Source of the DNA: Pleurostoma richardsiae
Taxonomy: Eukaryota; Ascomycota; Sordariomycetes; Calosphaeriales; Pleurostomataceae
DNA: 64,000 nucleotides
Direction of reading: 5' to 3'
Assembly (NCBI GenBank): GCA_030052745.1
Contig: JANBVO010000071.1
Coordinates: 1-64,000, forward strand
Both the position numbers and the translations under genes were made by a program. The notes under the pieces are model-generated. The model did not search any database. It was not told the DNA's origin and saw only the letters and a list, made by a program, of their open reading frames with translations. The number at the start of each line of letters is the position of its first letter. The first letter of the stretch is position 1. Of this stretch, positions 1 through 13,100 are shown piece after piece.

Positions 1-603
1 GGGGGGGGTGGATGACGTGATGTTCTTACTGATGGCTGGGCTACCTCTACTTGTGGTTTGACGCATCCTCGGATTCTTGGGTTACGGTGTTGGATGGGCG
101 TTGGGAACGGTTGCAGTCCTTCAGTGCGTGTAGTAGGATGGTGGCCTGGGTCTGTCTGGTTTTGATAAGAGCATTGTGTAATGAGAAATTTGAGGTTCTT
201 GACAGCTGTCAGGTCTTGCACCAATTCCCGTGAAGAACATGACTGCTGAATCCGTAAGTAAGCGTACGCATGTAGCGTTATTTGCTGCCTTGTTGCCGTG
301 GTCATCTTGCTAGCTCAAAGAACGGCTATGCCAAAATTCACAAGTCACAACAGGGGCAAGGCGTTTCTAAATTTTTTAGGGGGTCGATTGGGCTGCTGCT
401 GGCTAGGTCTCTAGAAAGAATTAGATGATGTACAATGGACACGAATAAAGTCCTCCTCGGGGTTGCTTGGTCCTCCGTCATGTCGCTCCATGCATGGCTT
501 GCCTCACAAGCCGCGCCAGGCTGGAGCCTGAAAGGTGAAAGAAAGGGAAGCATCGAGCCGTTGGCGACCGGCTGTCTGCCGTCCATCCTCTCCCATCCCC
601 GCT

Positions 604-639
<36 letters not shown>

Positions 640-1444
640 CGGCGGCGGCAGTAAGCAAGCAAGCGAAGCCGTCTTCACGCCTTGGCGTGACTTTCGCCCC
701 GTATCTCTTCTTTCCTGGCTGTAGCCGAAAGAATTCCTCAGAAGAAAATGAAGGACCAGCCAGCAGCTAGCGGAGAAATAAAATGCATGCTACACGATAA
801 CGTCAAAGTTCAAAAGCCAATGGACAGTCCCTCTTGATCGCCCCCTTTGAGTTCCTTCGTGACTGCGGTTCCCCTGTCCCTCGTCTCAGGGTCTCCGCTG
901 TATAGTCGCCTTCTCGTCTCCTTATCATCGACCAAAGCAAGCGTAAATGCGTCGCCGGATAGGTGCGCAGACTTCCGTAGTTGCTCACTGCTTCAAAGGT
1001 CGGCGGGATCCCCTTTTTGTTCTCTTCTGTCCTCTCCGCGGGATCCTTATCGAGAATGTGCGAACAATAAAGTAAGTGCAAAGCCTCTTTTTTCCCTAGC
1101 AGCAAATAGAAAAATCATCAAAGTCGGATTAAAAAGAGGGAGGACCGTCGTAAAGGAGCCATCATCCTCTCACGCGACGACCGAAAGATGCATGAAGAAG
1201 AGTCTGTTCGGAATAATAAAGACAGCGATGGAAGCTTAGAAGAACCGATCCCTGCCTGGTGACAGGTCCTCTGGATGATGCGTCGTCTATGGCAAGCAAT
1301 AGAGGTATCTCGAAAGATTCTGGTGTAACTTTTGAGGCACACGCAATTTTTTGGAAACCGCCGTCGAAAATGCAAGAACTGCCAGCCTTGTCTATGCACA
1401 GTGGATCATGTAATGCAAGACACCGATATGGGAAAGAAAAGGGT
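1..1444. other. Gene-free left edge, 3' flank of eIF4G
   Basis: No coding region is supported here. Open frames are short, overlap on both strands and match no family I recognise. The stretch probably holds the eIF4G 3' UTR on its right side. The only clear structure is a CAG microsatellite near position 620. The first eight bases are a G run at the window edge. Confidence 0.6.
604..636. repeat. CAG trinucleotide microsatellite, 11 units
   Basis: Eleven uninterrupted CAG units are followed by TAG and then a short GGC/GCA run. Both strands stay open across it, giving alanine, serine, glutamine or leucine runs. That explains the spurious open frames here. It lies outside any supported gene. 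Confidence 0.9.
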
Positions 1445-4400
1445 TCAGTTGCCGTCCTTCCTCTCGTCGCCTGCTGCGTCCGCAGCAACCTTGGAGAGAG
1501 AAGGCGAGGCCGCCGTCGAGGGCGGTGAACCGGGATTTTCTGTCTCCATGTTGGCTAGGGCCCTGTTAAGCTGTTAATATGAGGTTAACTATTATGAGTA
1601 TAAAGGGCAACGTACGCAAAGGCATTTTGGTGGGTGGCATGTTGCGGTGGGGTTCCGGTCCTTGATGACGCGCCAGAGTCCTCGCCAGCTCGGCCGAGTG
1701 AGCCGCCAGGGCCCAGTCGCCGGCCGCTGTTGCTCCTGGAGGAGAACATCGACGTAGGTCCGAGGGTCATGGTCTGGCTAGAAGCCCGGCTGGCATTCCC
1801 CTTGAGACGACGCAGATCATCCATTCCGATCTGGTTGGAAGTAGGTTGGTGGTTATAGCCAGAGAAGTTGCGTGAGTCGCCACGGCCGCCCATCTGGCCG
1901 CGCCCACCTGGCGCGCCCCTCTGACTGCTCCTAGCGCTCTCGGCTGCCTTCTGTGCTGCGGCTGCCTCGGCCTGGAGGTCTGTTAGCAATGTGCCGAGTG
2001 AATAATCAAAGATGATACGTACCTCTGCTCGGATCTCCTCGAGGGTCTTGGGGCCCTTGCTGCCCTCCTTAGTCACCCAGTGAACTCTCCGCAGATCAAC
2101 CACGTCCATGAGCATGAACTTGAGACGGCTCGGGAGTTCTGGCATATCAATGATGGTCTGGATACGTTGGAAGTAAGCATCCATCATGGGCCGGCCCTTC
2201 TCAGTACTGTCGAGGTTGGCACCGATGGTCCGCAGAAGCTTGGACAAAGACTCGATCTCGGCCTCATCCGGGACGCCGTTATAGTCAACCAGTTTCCGAA
2301 CACACTCGTGCATGATGCGTTCCGTCAACATGCCGAGCTTGTAGAGTTCACCAATGAACTGGACGAGACCAAGACCACGTCGCTTCGCCGCAGCGGCGAC
2401 ATAGTACTCATCGGACATCAGAGCAGCCTCATGAGCCTTCTTGTCATCACCCTCCTTAAGTTCGGGGAGATCAGTCTTCCAGCCGCGCTCGAACTCCTCC
2501 TGGCATCTGTTGAGGAGATACTTGCGGAACAAGGCACCTCCGCTGACCACCTTGCCGTTCTTGTCCAGGATAGTCGTATCCTGGATCTCCGGGCTCATGG
2601 TCTCAAGCATACGCTTGCAGAACTTGGCATACATGGACGCCCAGTGAGACTCATCCGTGGCCTTCTCGAAAGTGAGCTGGATGACTTGGCGGAGGGTTCG
2701 GCCGTCTGTCTCATCCTTGGACTGCGCCGCGATGGCGAGGATCTGGTCGGCAATCTTGTCGAATTTCTCTGGCGTCATCTTGTTCAGAGCGGCCTTGACC
2801 TTCCGCTGCACCATCTCGGGGTCAAGATGGCTAGCAGGTGCCTGCGCATTCTTGCTCGCGAGACTGGTGGGCTTCCAGCCAGTAGCGGAAATGGCGATAG
2901 GCTTGATTTCCATGCCCTGCGTAAGTGGCATGGTCTTCGCAGCCTTCGCTTCCGATTGAGCCTCGTAACCCGCACGCTTGCTGCCACCACGAGTCGACCG
3001 GCTTCCTTGGCGGGGCGAGTTGGGCATTCCCATATTCGAGGATGAGGGCGTCCGCGACATCTGGCTGCCGCCGGGGAACGTACCACCACGGCCAAATGCA
3101 GCCATGGGGTTGATGTTCGGGCGGGACATGGAGCCCTGTGACATGGCAAAGCGTTGCTCCGAGGTGGTGCCAGGAGGCAGAGGCTTGCCCACATTAGCAG
3201 TGCCGAAAGAGCCCATGGCCGGGAAGGCGGGTGCACCACCAGCCCTCGAGCCCTGGCGACCGGAAGCTCCAGGCGTTCTTGCAGAAGCTGAGCGGGAACC
3301 GTCAGAATCACCGATGAGGGACTTCACCTGCTGGTGGAACTCAAGCGAAGGCTGCTCGGTGAACACCTTCTGGAACTGCAGAAGGAACGCCGAGTCATAC
3401 TTGAACGCCTTGCCCTTCTTCGCCACAGCAGCGTTGAGAGCCGGGTTGGGAGAGCTGATGCCGTTGGGATACTTGATATCGTCGTTGACGCTGAGGAAGC
3501 GGGCAGACTTGAGTGACTGCAGGGCAGCACTCGGCTGTGGGGGTTCCACCGAGGCCGTCTTCAAAGGAGCAAGGTTGAGCGCAGCAGGTGGTTTCGCCCG
3601 CTTGGTCTCCGTGGCTGTCGGCTTCGCAGTGGACGCTGGTGTCTCAGTGCCGCTTGCCGGGCTAGCCCCGTCACCCCCAGTGATGCTAAGCTGAGCAAGC
3701 TTGTCGGCCACGCTGCCTGGCGTGGACGGCGTGCTGTCCTTCTTATCCGAGAGGGTAAGGTCCGAGATCTTCTCGGTCAGGAGTTCCGCTACCGACTTGA
3801 CTCTGCTACCCTTCAGCTCGTTCTCCTTCCGCTGTCTCTCACGCTCCTCTTCTAGGCGCTCCATCTCGCGCTCCTGCTCTCGGAGCTTGCGGTCATTCTC
3901 GGCGGCCGAGTTCGATTTGTTCTCCTGAGCCTTCTTCTTAGCCGCCTCCTCTTCAGCCTTCTTCTTGGCGGTACGCTCAGCCTGCTCAGCCTCACGTCGA
4001 GCATCGGCCTCCTCCATCTCACGAATGATACGATCCAGTTCAGCATCGTCCATCTCGCCCGGCTCATCAGACTTCTTCTCATCCTTTTTGGCCGCAGCGG
4101 CGGCAGCTTCTGCCGCTTCAGCCTCAGCCTTGGCCTTGGCCTCGGCCTCGGCCTTCGCTTTTGCTTCTTCAGCTGCCTTCGCCTCCTCGGCAGCCTTCTC
4201 CGCCTTGACACGTTCTTCCTCCTTCAGCCGCTCTTCCTCCTTGGCCTTCTCCTCAGCAGCAGCCTTCTCCGCAGCGGCCTTGGCAGCCTCGTCCTCCTTG
4301 GGCTTAGTGTCCGCAGGCGCCTCGGCTGTCTTCCGCACCTGTTCCTTGAACTCATTACGGAGCTGCTCGGCTGTCTTGGTCGTCGATGCGCTCTCGGACC

Positions 4401-6379
4401 GCGTATGCGAGGCGGGAGTAGCGGGCTTCGGCGGAGGAGTCGGGGTGGAGGACACGACGACGGGCGGTGTCTTGGACTGCGTGATGCTGGGGGCAGGTGA
4501 TGACGGCGTCTTGAGACTCGTAAAGTCAACAGCTTCACCCTGCGGGTTCTTGATAGTAATCGCAGCACTCTTGCGAGGTTTGACAAACGCGGGAGAAGAA
4601 GCCACAACTGGAGCCTTGGGTTGCACATTGTGAGGCTGCGGCGTGCCCTGGGCAATAACTGGGGCCGGGTGTTGGCCAGTGCTAGAAGCTGGACGCTCGG
4701 AGACCTGTGAAGAGTTACGAGACATGGGCTGGGGTTGGGGCGGCTGATACTGTCCAGGGCCATATGGGTGGGCGAAGGCCGCAGGGGAAGGTGACTGAGG
4801 CGGGCCGTTCATATACGGATGCATCTGGGGAGGGTAAGTCGGGAAAGCCATCTGAAGGGGTCTTCCCATGTGGTCCATCTGTGGGTACCCAGCATAGTTC
4901 TGTTTGTTTGCAGTCAGCAGCCGATCAAAATTGCCACTCTCTGGAGATAGATCAATAGGGCCTGGAAATTGGAAGACAGGAACAGCAGAAGTCGGAGGCT
5001 GCGGCAGACCCAAGTGTTGCGGTAGACGAGGTCCGCTGCACTGGACGTCGCGACCTCCCTGGACCTCGAGACGCTTACTCAAGCGGCGAGGCTTCTGGTT
5101 AAAGTCGTTGCCTACAAGCCGCGAAGAAGAGTCCAGCTGTCGAGGACGATGTGACTTGTCTGGATCCCGACGGAGGTTTCTCTTCTTGTTTGACTTGTAG
5201 ACGGGGGGGACGAATGGTAGATCTTGAGAAAGGGGAGGGTGATTTACTTGTGGCGGATAGCCCGCCATGGGTGGCGGGTATTGATGCTGATAGCCATGGG
5301 CAGGCGGGATCGGCATAGCAGGATTCATCGTCGGAGTGCCGCTGTTGGGCATGGCCGGCTGGAGGGCGGGACTGCCCCGAGCAGGCTGAGGAGAGTTGGG
5401 GTATGTCTGCATGCCAGGTCGTCCACCATACTGCGGCGGCATGGCGCCTCTGCCTTGGGGCCCGCGAGGATATTGTCCCCCGTTCGGGGGATATCCCATC
5501 TGTGGATTGTACTGAGGGTTGTATCCACGGCCGCGGCCGCCCGGAGGCGGATAACCGGGTCGTGGCCCTTGAGCGCCATGGTTTCCCATGTCACTGTGCT
5601 GAGAGTGCGTAGACTCTCGTCGAGCATGAAGAGCCGACTGTGCACCAAGGGCACCTCCAGAGTTCTGGGACATAGAGCCGGGTCGCATGGGGCGCTGCAA
5701 AGAGCAGAAAGTCAGTAAGCCGCCGCAAAGAAAGCTAGGCGTCGAAATGAGGAAAGAAAATGTCGTAATCACTCACCTCGCCATCGCCACCATAGCTGCC
5801 GATTCTAAATCCGCCGGCGTCCTGTGGAGGAGGCTGCGGCTTGCCGCCACTCGCCGAGGGCTGAGGTATGGGCGACGGTGAATGCGCAGGAGACTGGATA
5901 CGGGGGTTCCCAGGGATCGGAATGGGAGCCGAGGCGGAGGTCTGAGGCGTGCTGTGCGCCATGGCAGGAGAGTCGGAGAACCCAAACTGGATGCCGGCTT
6001 TGGCGCCACCCGAACCGCCGTTGGCCATGTAGTTGTTGGGGCCGTTTGCGCTGATGGTTACAGAGCTTTTCCGGCTGTGGTCTGCAGAGCCTCCATTAAG
6101 ATTAGAACTGCCGTGAGCGACGGCGGGCGCGGCCGATACCGTGGGCACAGCGGGAGTGATGGACGGTCTGCCGTTCACGGGCGATATTGAGGGAGTCTTT
6201 CCATGCTGGGGTGCAGGCGCTGCTGAGCCAACCACCACGGGAGGCGGGTTGGAGCCCGTCGCTATTACGGGAGTCGTGCTTCCCTTCTTCGTCGCACCGG
6301 CAGCGGAAGCATACGACGTTGTAGAGGAAGCGATGGGAGGATTCGGCGCCGGAGTGTTCTGTTGGCTCGTAGAAGTCAT
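1445..6379 (-). CDS. TIF4631: Translation initiation factor eIF4G
   Basis: Scaffold of the cytoplasmic eIF4F complex; it joins eIF4E, eIF4A, poly(A)-binding protein and eIF3 to recruit mRNA to the 40S subunit. Model of four exons: 6379-5777, 5694-2023, 1971-1616, 1562-1445, giving about 1582 aa. The first 700 residues are Pro/Gln/Gly-rich, followed by a long Ala/Lys/Glu coiled-coil-like block. A YDSAFLL sequence near residue 966 fits the eIF4E-binding motif YxxxxL-phi. The MIF4G HEAT domain spans about residues 1160-1400, and an RS/RG-rich tail follows. The 51-bp third-exon-side intron has no stop and a length divisible by three, so an unspliced reading stays open; removing it joins EEIRAE to AEAAAAQ. 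The last intron (1563-1615) replaces a stop-terminated read-through tail with FAALANMETENPGSPP. The family call is firm; the exact acceptor of the last exon is the least certain point. Confidence 0.95.
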
Positions 6380-9300
6380 ATGGTTGATGATTCTCGTCGG
6401 AGGGCCTGTGTGTCGTGAGGAGGATGTGCGGTTTCTGAAAGAGGCGTTCTTGCGAGTCGAATGTCAAATCCGACCTTGGTTTTTTGCTTCGCCGCCGTCG
6501 CTGCCTTGCAGACAAAGAGAGTGACTGTACGCGGGACGGTGGAACGAGGACCGCTTTGGAGACGAGATGTGTTCTCGCGAGGATGCGTTGGCAGGAGATG
6601 CGGGAGAGGGCTCGAGGATGGCCTTTTCCGTCGCGGCGAAAGGAGTGGATTTGTCGCGAAAAAACGGACAGTCGACCCAAGACGGACGGACGGGGCGCGC
6701 AAAGAAGGCGACGGCCACAGGGAGCAGCAGCAGTCGGATTAGGAAGAGCGGAGATGCAGCCTCTGGGCGGGACTCAGAGAATACACAAAGGGGTATTAAA
6801 ATGGAGAGAAAATACCACAACCCTTCCGAAGTGAACCTTGAAAAGGTGGTGATGGTTTTTGGGGTATCTTCACAAAAAACGTGAAAGATTTTTGGGAGGA
6901 GGAGGAAGGGGGGAGAGGATTTTGCCCGTGATAGGGAAATTGGGAACTTTTTTTTTCTCTGGGCTCGACGGGGCCTGGGGATTGGGCGAGGAGCAACCAG
7001 CGACCGGACGGGGGACGCTCAGCCCGAACAGGTGAATCGGCCCTCCACTTTTCTCGCTAACAGCACCGCAGAGCGTGCGCAGCAACCTCTTCCTCTCGGT
7101 TTGCTTCACTCACGCACGCCTCGGGCGACTCTGAGAGCATCACTTGCTTCTTCTCACCTTCTCATCAGGTGCAGTGGCGGTGGGATCCCGGTGCTTCCTC
7201 TGGCAAACCTGCAGTCTATTATTGGACCATCGGGGGCCCCATTTCTCGAGTCACCGCGAACAGCACCCCCGAGCACCTATTTCTACGATAGAGCCTGAGG
7301 GTAAAGGGTACATGTCTGTCTATCTATGTCCGGGCCCCTACAGGCACGGAGTTAGAGAGCCTGGAAGCCACAAAGTAGGGCTACACGTCAGGTATCTATC
7401 TCCGTGAGGCGCTCCATTCGATGGATCTTCCTTCCGGGAGGATAAGAAGTGCAGTACCTCTACGAATCCGCATTTGAGGTAAGATAGCGAGGTACTTCAG
7501 GTTGGCTGTGCGTCGGTCGGGTGCTCTCCACCTGGCGGGATGATGAAATCCCAAGCGATAGTTAGTCGCACGTCCCCCACAGCTAACCGACAACAGCTCG
7601 GTGGGTTTGTTGATTTGCACTCTCTCAGCACAGCACAACAGGCTCGTCAGCTGCTGCTGAGCCCTGCCCTTTGTGTCGCAGGCAGCGGCACATGATGACA
7701 GTCTCGGGTATCTGTCAATCCACGAGTTTTCTTTGTACTGAGTCGAATTGTCTGTTAGTCTGTTGGTCTGTCATCACCATCATCATCATCGTGAGTCTAA
7801 CATCGTATCTGTCACAGTCAGTCACACCCCAGTGTGTATCTACACATCCGTGCAGCATGAGGTAATAATAACGTGCTGGCAGCTCGTTGCCTGCTTGCTC
7901 CTAACTCCGGGGTTGCCAAAGCCCTAATCAGGCGTTCATGGCAGACAGACTCAGCAGACCTCGCCTCCTCACACTGCAGCAGCAAGAATATACATAGTAT
8001 GCTTCCGAACGGCACGCAGCGCGCTGATCTTTGCTCAGAAGCTCTCTGCCATTGCGGCTCCGACAAAGCTGACTTGACACATCAGCCTCGTGCTCCGTCC
8101 TCCTGTTGGGAGTTCCCGACTCGTCTCGTCTTGCGTCGGCCCCTGAGGTACAAGAGTACCACCTGCCTAGGTATATGGAAAGTTCGGGCCTAAGGGAGCC
8201 GCCAGCGATTGTTTTAGCGACAGGTATATCCTATTGTCTCGTCCACGCACAAAGGCTGCATTCTTCGAGTTGTGTTCCCAGTTCAGGGCCATTCATCATG
8301 TCTAGACCCTGATCAAGGGCGGGCTTGAGCAGATCGCCTCCGAGGAGTATGCATATCTACTATGTATGGTAGGTACTTAGGTAGGGTTGTGTGCAGCCCC
8401 TTTCAAGCCACTTCCTCCTCCTATTGACTCCCATACCACCACCGTATCATATCATCCGTCCTGTCACAGCCGCACAAGCACAAGCACACGGGCGCCAGGA
8501 AAACCGGCTGGAGGGTTCGCGTTTCAAAGACGCGGCCAGCGCGCATCCCTGCACCGGCGGCCTTATTTAGCGAGAGTAGCATCGAGCGACAACATTAGAT
8601 GCTTGCTTCTGCGGATATCCTCCGAACCCAGGTTGGAGGGTATAAGAATGTCGCCGCACTCTTTTATTTTTATTTTATCTCTATCCAGACCACCTCGTCG
8701 TCCCGGATGGGCTTAAGTATGTGAGGATGGTCGGCGACGTCTTTTACCGTCTACCTTCGTCCCGTGCCGCCCCTACCAGCCGACAAGACTCTGTAGATCG
8801 TCTGGGGCCCCGGGCGGAGCTGCGACGGATAAAAAAGAGGCGGCAAGACTTTCCGCTCCCAGCTTATTAATAAGGAGAAGCTGGGAAGCGGGAAGCGTAC
8901 AGTATGGGACGCAGTATGGGACGGAGTATGGAATCCAGGTTACCCATCTGGATGGGCAAGCCACCTCCGTTAGTTACCTACATAGAGGTAGGCAACAGCT
9001 GTGCTCGCTCTGCCATCATTCGGCCAGATCCGGGCGTCTGATCAACCCAGAGGGAAGTATCACCCGCAGGAAAGGGAGGAGGAATCGCATGTCTTTGTGA
9101 AAGCCACCCGATTGTGCTGTGGCTCCCTCGTCTTGCAGAAAAAGCAAGATCAGATGCCTGACGGGACTGAGCCGTTCCTGACCAAGATGCGCCGGCCAGT
9201 CTCTCCGCACACCAAACAGTAAACGTCGTTGAAACCAGGGAGGAGATCCCCGACTCCCAGCCCCATCCTTATCGATTACAGCTGCACAGTGACGACAAGC

Positions 9301-10136
9301 ATGCCGCCGGCCCATCATCATCGTCGCCCAGCCCTTTCCCCGTCTGATCTAGCTACCTTTGCCAGCGTAACCCGCAGGGGGCTCTCGTTCTCTTGTCAAG
9401 ACCGTTCTCTCTGTTTCGCCCTTGCGCCGATCGCATTCCGTCCCTCCGATCGCCTCCATTCCAGAACGTCAGAACGTCTGCATGGAAGCACACATGCAGG
9501 TGCCCGCCGGTTGGTAGACCCCCTTCGGTTTTAAGAAGCACCACAAACTGTTTCGCTATCTCTCGGGTCCTCTCTTGTGTCGATAAACCCGGATTTTGTG
9601 AGTCACCTCGCCTGCGTCGCTCCCATGCAGTCATCTCATGATTGTGTCTCTTCTGCCACACCCCCGTATCAAGGGGGTGGTGACTGTACCGTGGGGGATC
9701 CCGAACTGCGGATGAGAGCCGCCCTTTCTTGGGAGGGTGACAAAGACCCCTTTTTTTCTTTTCCAGCCGATCTTTCCGTCACATAACGCCTTGGATTACA
9801 AAGTCTTGTCTCGCCATTGGCAACAAGTGGCGCAGTATCGTAGTAACGTTTTACAACCGCAGCAGCTTTGGTTTTACGCCAGATATCAACAACCATCTGC
9901 AGTTAAGGGCCGAGACCACAGGTCTCTCTGTACGACAGATGTGCAGAAATAAACTCGCCAAAACCCTGTGGGCAGCCCGTGTGCTACTTTCCGTAATGAG
10001 CATGCGCATGCATTGATCGTGATATTCTTAGCATCTCGGTACATCTGTCTCTGCCGCATCTACGAGCAAGACATTGATTGGGCCCCGTTGATAATTGAGC
10101 CTCAACGCCTTGCGAGACCCAGAAATCAGGTTCCCT
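6380..10136. other. Long gene-poor intergenic stretch between eIF4G and Aquarius
   Basis: This 3.7-kb stretch holds the eIF4G upstream region on its left and the Aquarius 3' flank on its right. About 6880-6960 is purine-rich on the plus strand, hence a pyrimidine tract on the eIF4G-coding strand, as often seen before fungal housekeeping genes. Open frames are short, without family resemblance or consistent splice-linked neighbours. TAGGTA/TACCTA runs occur near 8180, 8370 and 8975. I see no tRNA, rRNA or transposase. Confidence 0.55.
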
Positions 10137-13100
10137 CTAGTCTTCCTCGGCCTCAAATCCCTGGCCCGGTCTATCCTCTCCTTCCTCAACGTCAAGTTCT
10201 TCGTCGACGGCCTCCGCGCCATCCTCTGCCACCTCCTGCACTGGCTCCAGCATCTGCACAGGCGGCGCCTCCTCCAGCAGGCCCCGCTCAGCCCGCAGCT
10301 GCTTCACCTTGGTGCTGGTCATCTCGAACACGTACTGGCCCAGGTGCTCCACGCCCTCCATGACCGCCTCCCCGGCCACAGCCTTCCCCGCCTCGTCGGC
10401 GAGGATGCGCTCCGACGGCCACAGCTCTCCGGTCACCAGGGTCAGCTTGTCCGGGCGCTGCAGGAGCTGCTCGAACGCCTGCCGGAGCTCGTAGCAAGCC
10501 TCGAATATGTCCCTGCGGCCGAGGATGTAGAGACCAAGGCGAGCTCGCGAGAGGGCTACCGTGAGACGGCGGATGTCCCTTAAATAGCCCACCCTCGAAG
10601 TGCGGGTCAAGGATAGAATGATGTCTGATCGAGGTCAGCAAACTGCGCGTGAGGGGAGTGACAAAATAGTCCACTTACAATCGTTCTGCTCGCCTTGGTA
10701 CTTGTCGACGGTTGTTACAACCTTAGGCAGGCCAAAGATCGGGTTCCTGGCGCAGCGATGGGCAAGCACGTCTCTGATGAGAGCGCGCTGGCCAGCATAC
10801 GTCGCCAAGATGCTGATTTTTGAGGCCGGGTAGCCAAGCAACCGCATGTACTGGTAGATCGCGACAGCGTACTCGGCCTCGCCCAGGTTTTGGATGAAGT
10901 GAGGGGTGGGTTCGGATTCTCCTTTGCCCTTGTAGTCCGGAACATTGATGAACTGGTAGTCAAACTTGAACCCAGCATTGGCAGTCAAGTATTCCTTGTT
11001 GCTTTCGACGTGTGGCAAGTTGCCCAAATTGGGATACCGCCAAGCATACAGCTTCGCAATAGAAGGACGTGACCGGCCTTGCTGGTCAAGAGTGATGGTC
11101 GGGACACCCAGCCTTACAAGGCGAGAGAACAGAGATTGTTCCAGGTTTGCATACTGACGGAACGCCAAGTTCTGAATAACGGGCGAGTTCTGGAAGTGAT
11201 CGCCACACAGGACCACTCGTTGCAGAGGCATCTGCCCATCCTGGGGTTTCTGCATCGCCAGGGGTATGAAGTTCTCGATCTCAGTGATCTGTGCCGCTTC
11301 CTCCATGACGACATTGTCATAATGGAAGCCGAGTGACGCGATCTCCCCGCGTCTCATCGCCGCATGAGTTGAGGTCATAGCAATGATGCGGGCCTCGTTT
11401 GTAAGAAGGTAATTCGCTTTGTCTCGGTCACGGCGGAGGATCTCGAACGGCAATGCATCAGCCAGCTCGGAGAATATTTTTGATATGTGATGATAACAGC
11501 CTTGTGCAATGTCGAGGACCGTCTCACGATCCGCATCTGGCGGATAGAGTGGTTGAGGAGCATCCGAGAAGTAATAGTGGAAAGGGAAAGCCTGGACTAT
11601 GTCAGAGGCTGTTGATTCTTCCGACTTGGCGACTTCGTTGAATTTCGCCCAAGCAGGCTCGATGTATACGGCGTTGAAATAGCCCGCCGTCTCGGCCGAG
11701 TTCCCATGTGCACCCGGAGCTCCGATACTGGTCGCGAGGCGGTTCACTTCCTGGAGATACTTGTCTCTGTTCTCTAGGAACGATTCAACTCTGCCGTGCT
11801 TGCTGAAGCTTGCTTCCGTATCGAGCTCACCCTCACCGTGCCCGAGACGTAGAAGGTGTCGTTCGTCGATATCGAGGGCAACGATCTTAGCAAATAGCTG
11901 ATTAAGCGCCTGGTTGCTATGTGCTATCAGGAGCGTCCTCTGCTCTGGGAAGTTGTGATAGATGTTATTAATGATTTGCGTGGCGACATCTGTTTTGCCA
12001 GTTCCTGGAGGTCCGACGATAACGGTCAGACCAGGCTGAGTTCCGGAGAAGATGGCTTCGATCTGAGCCGCTGTAAAACGGACGGTGTTGAGCCTGGGCG
12101 CGTCAACGGGATAAGGTCCCGTGTTCGGCGGCTTGTAGGTAGAGACTTTCAGGGTCTCTACCTCGGCGATCAGAGCGGGTTCTGCGTCCCTTCTCCGCTT
12201 CTTCGACGGCTTAGAAGCCGTCGCTTGCGGCGGACGCTCGACAGACTCCACAACGTATGGAGGACCAAAGCTGCCAGAAGCATCCTCGCCCGGCTCGATG
12301 ATTCTCCCGGGCAGACTCTCGATGAGATGCTGCCAATCGAGAAACGTGTCGCGGAAGTCAATCTTCTTAATGCGGTTTGGAAGCTGCTTGTAGGTGGCAC
12401 CAGCTGGATCTCCGTAACCGAGAAAAACCTCGTGCAGCCAAGAAGCCAGAGGAACGTCAGACAGCGTAAGGTTCCGAATAGACTCTAGGACAGGCTTGAA
12501 GTTGTTCTCCCTCCCACTCCTCCGGACAATGACGTTGATGCTTTCATACACGTTCGGCTTTCCGTTTGAGACTCTCTCCATATCTTCCTGGTAGGTCTTG
12601 GAATCCAGTTTTACATGGAGTTTCCTCGAAGGGTTGCGGCCATGGCCATCGAAATAAGCCGCCGAATCCCTTACTGGACGCCCTCTATCATCCAAGACCT
12701 GCATAATCTCCGCACCGCGCACTGAGACTAGTCCCAATTTCTGGGCCTCAGTCAAAGGAGCACCGCCATTCGTAGCATTCTGGTACTTTGAAGCGTCCAC
12801 GGCGAGAAGGAAGACCACATCGTCAGGCCGGAGTGATTCCCACTCCTTACGAACATGGTCCCCCAAGTGCCGCACATCGAGCAAGATTTCAGCACGTACC
12901 ATCGACGGTTTATCATCTCCTACCAAGGCTGGGACTACCTCAAGGATTCTGACGATATATTAGCATGCGAAAGCAAAAAGTCGCGGGTGATGGACTTACG
13001 AAGGCCGGGCTATCGGGAGAGCCATCCTTGAGCGCCCTGAGAAGGATGTCTCGCCTGACCGTTTTGTCTCTGGTTTCAGTCTGAGCAGTACGTCCTCAAT

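Noticed and set aside
435-770. Poly-alanine open frames around the CAG repeat
   Set aside because: The repeat itself keeps several frames open; there is no start context, family match or splice partner.
2080-3045. 321-codon open frame on the plus strand
   Set aside because: It is antisense to the eIF4G MIF4G region. GC-rich third positions keep the opposite strand open, and the translation resembles no family.
3965-4633. 222-codon Ser/Ala-rich frame on the plus strand
   Set aside because: It mirrors the Lys/Glu/Ala repeat of eIF4G; low-complexity coding on one strand produces it.
6376-6702. 108-codon frame upstream of eIF4G whose stop overlaps its ATG (ATATGA)
   Set aside because: It looked like a reinitiation-type upstream frame, but it begins at TTG and contains no ATG, so there is no reason to think it is translated.
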